Assembly (NCBI GenBank): GCA_019918135.1
Contig: WBZZ01003758.1
Location: 72,501-136,500 of the forward strand
DNA: 64,000 bases
Source: Paulinella micropora
Lineage: Eukaryota > Cercozoa > Imbricatea > Euglyphida > Paulinellidae
Direction of reading: 5' to 3'
Part shown: piece by piece, positions 63,959-64,000 of the stretch
How positions within the stretch are numbered: position 1 is the first letter of the stretch
How the letters are laid out: each line of letters begins with the position of its first letter
Notes under the pieces: generated by a model
Seen by the model: the letters and a program-made list of their open reading frames with translations, nothing else
What the model was told of the DNA's origin: nothing
Databases searched by the model: none
Made by a program: the position numbers and the translations under genes

Positions 63959-64000
63959 ATGGCAGCTCGGGTACTTGGCTGCAAACCTCCCGGGCGGGAC
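63959..64000 (+). CDS. Kinase-like protein, unit B, first 14 codons
   Basis: Begins M-A-A-R-V-L-G-C-K-P, matching M-A-R-V-L-G-C-K-P of the gene at 40664. Truncated by the window end. It shows that unit B continues past the window in the same order. Confidence 0.7.
   Translation, partial: MAARVLGCKPPGRD

Larger units (their letters stand above)
44508..64000 (+). repeat. Tandem unit B (runs off the window)
   Basis: Second copy of the same unit, complete from the GX2H gene to the first codons of the kinase-like gene at 63959. Some 4.5 kb (equivalents of 40,706-44,507) would lie beyond the window. Minisatellites are longer than in A, and sequence identity to A varies gene by gene. Confidence 0.9.

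Noticed and set aside
20555-64000. Calling the GC-rich block a complete giant-virus genome
   Set aside because: No major capsid protein, DNA polymerase, packaging ATPase or late transcription factor is visible; virus-like origin is kept only as a hypothesis.

Overview
The window looks like eukaryotic nuclear DNA (a protist or alga is most likely; I cannot name the species) with two contrasting halves. About 1-20,550 is AT-rich to mid-GC and dominated by dead mobile DNA: three Ty1/copia-type LTR-retrotransposon fossils, all on the minus strand (1255-6283, 7750-11232, 13726-18911), a frameshifted DDE-type transposase-like gene (11677-12759), a 181-bp satellite array (12860-13440), a long microsatellite and a hairpin. 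At about 20,550 the composition switches sharply to very GC-rich, gene-dense DNA with many C/G homopolymers, and this continues to the end of the window.

The GC-rich half is built from one unit of about 24 kb present twice in direct tandem: unit A 20,555-44,507 and unit B from 44,508, which runs off the window at 64,000. Gene order in each unit is: (1) a TIKI/TraB-like GX2H protein, +; (2) a secreted fibre-like lectin, -; (3) a small Cys-rich zinc-ribbon-like protein, +; a 34-bp minisatellite; (4) a large leucine-rich-repeat (LRR) protein, +; (5) a coiled-coil RING protein, -; (6) an F-box/LRR protein, +; (7) a GNAT acetyltransferase, -; C-rich minisatellites; (8) a membrane-anchored ectodomain protein, +; (9) a putatively myristoylated protein, -; (10) an F-box-like/LRR protein, -; (11) a kinase-like protein, +. 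Unit A then carries (12) an unknown basic/acidic protein, -, and (13) an EGF-like Cys-rich protein, +. Genes are compact, often convergent with ATTAAA-type poly(A) signals, or divergent from shared GC-rich spacers.

The content (tail-fibre repeats joined to a discoidin-type lectin domain, and F-box, RING and LRR genes in a tight cluster) suggests a virus-like or virus-derived block, perhaps an endogenised large DNA virus fragment, next to retrotransposon-rich host chromatin. No hallmark gene (major capsid, DNA polymerase, packaging ATPase) is in the window, so this is inference. A possible shared theme is surface recognition (2, 8, 13) plus control of host ubiquitin signalling (5, 6, 10). The two units have diverged unevenly: genes 5-8 and 10 are almost identical, while genes 1, 2 and 4 differ strongly. 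For most genes at least one copy looks whole while its partner is broken.
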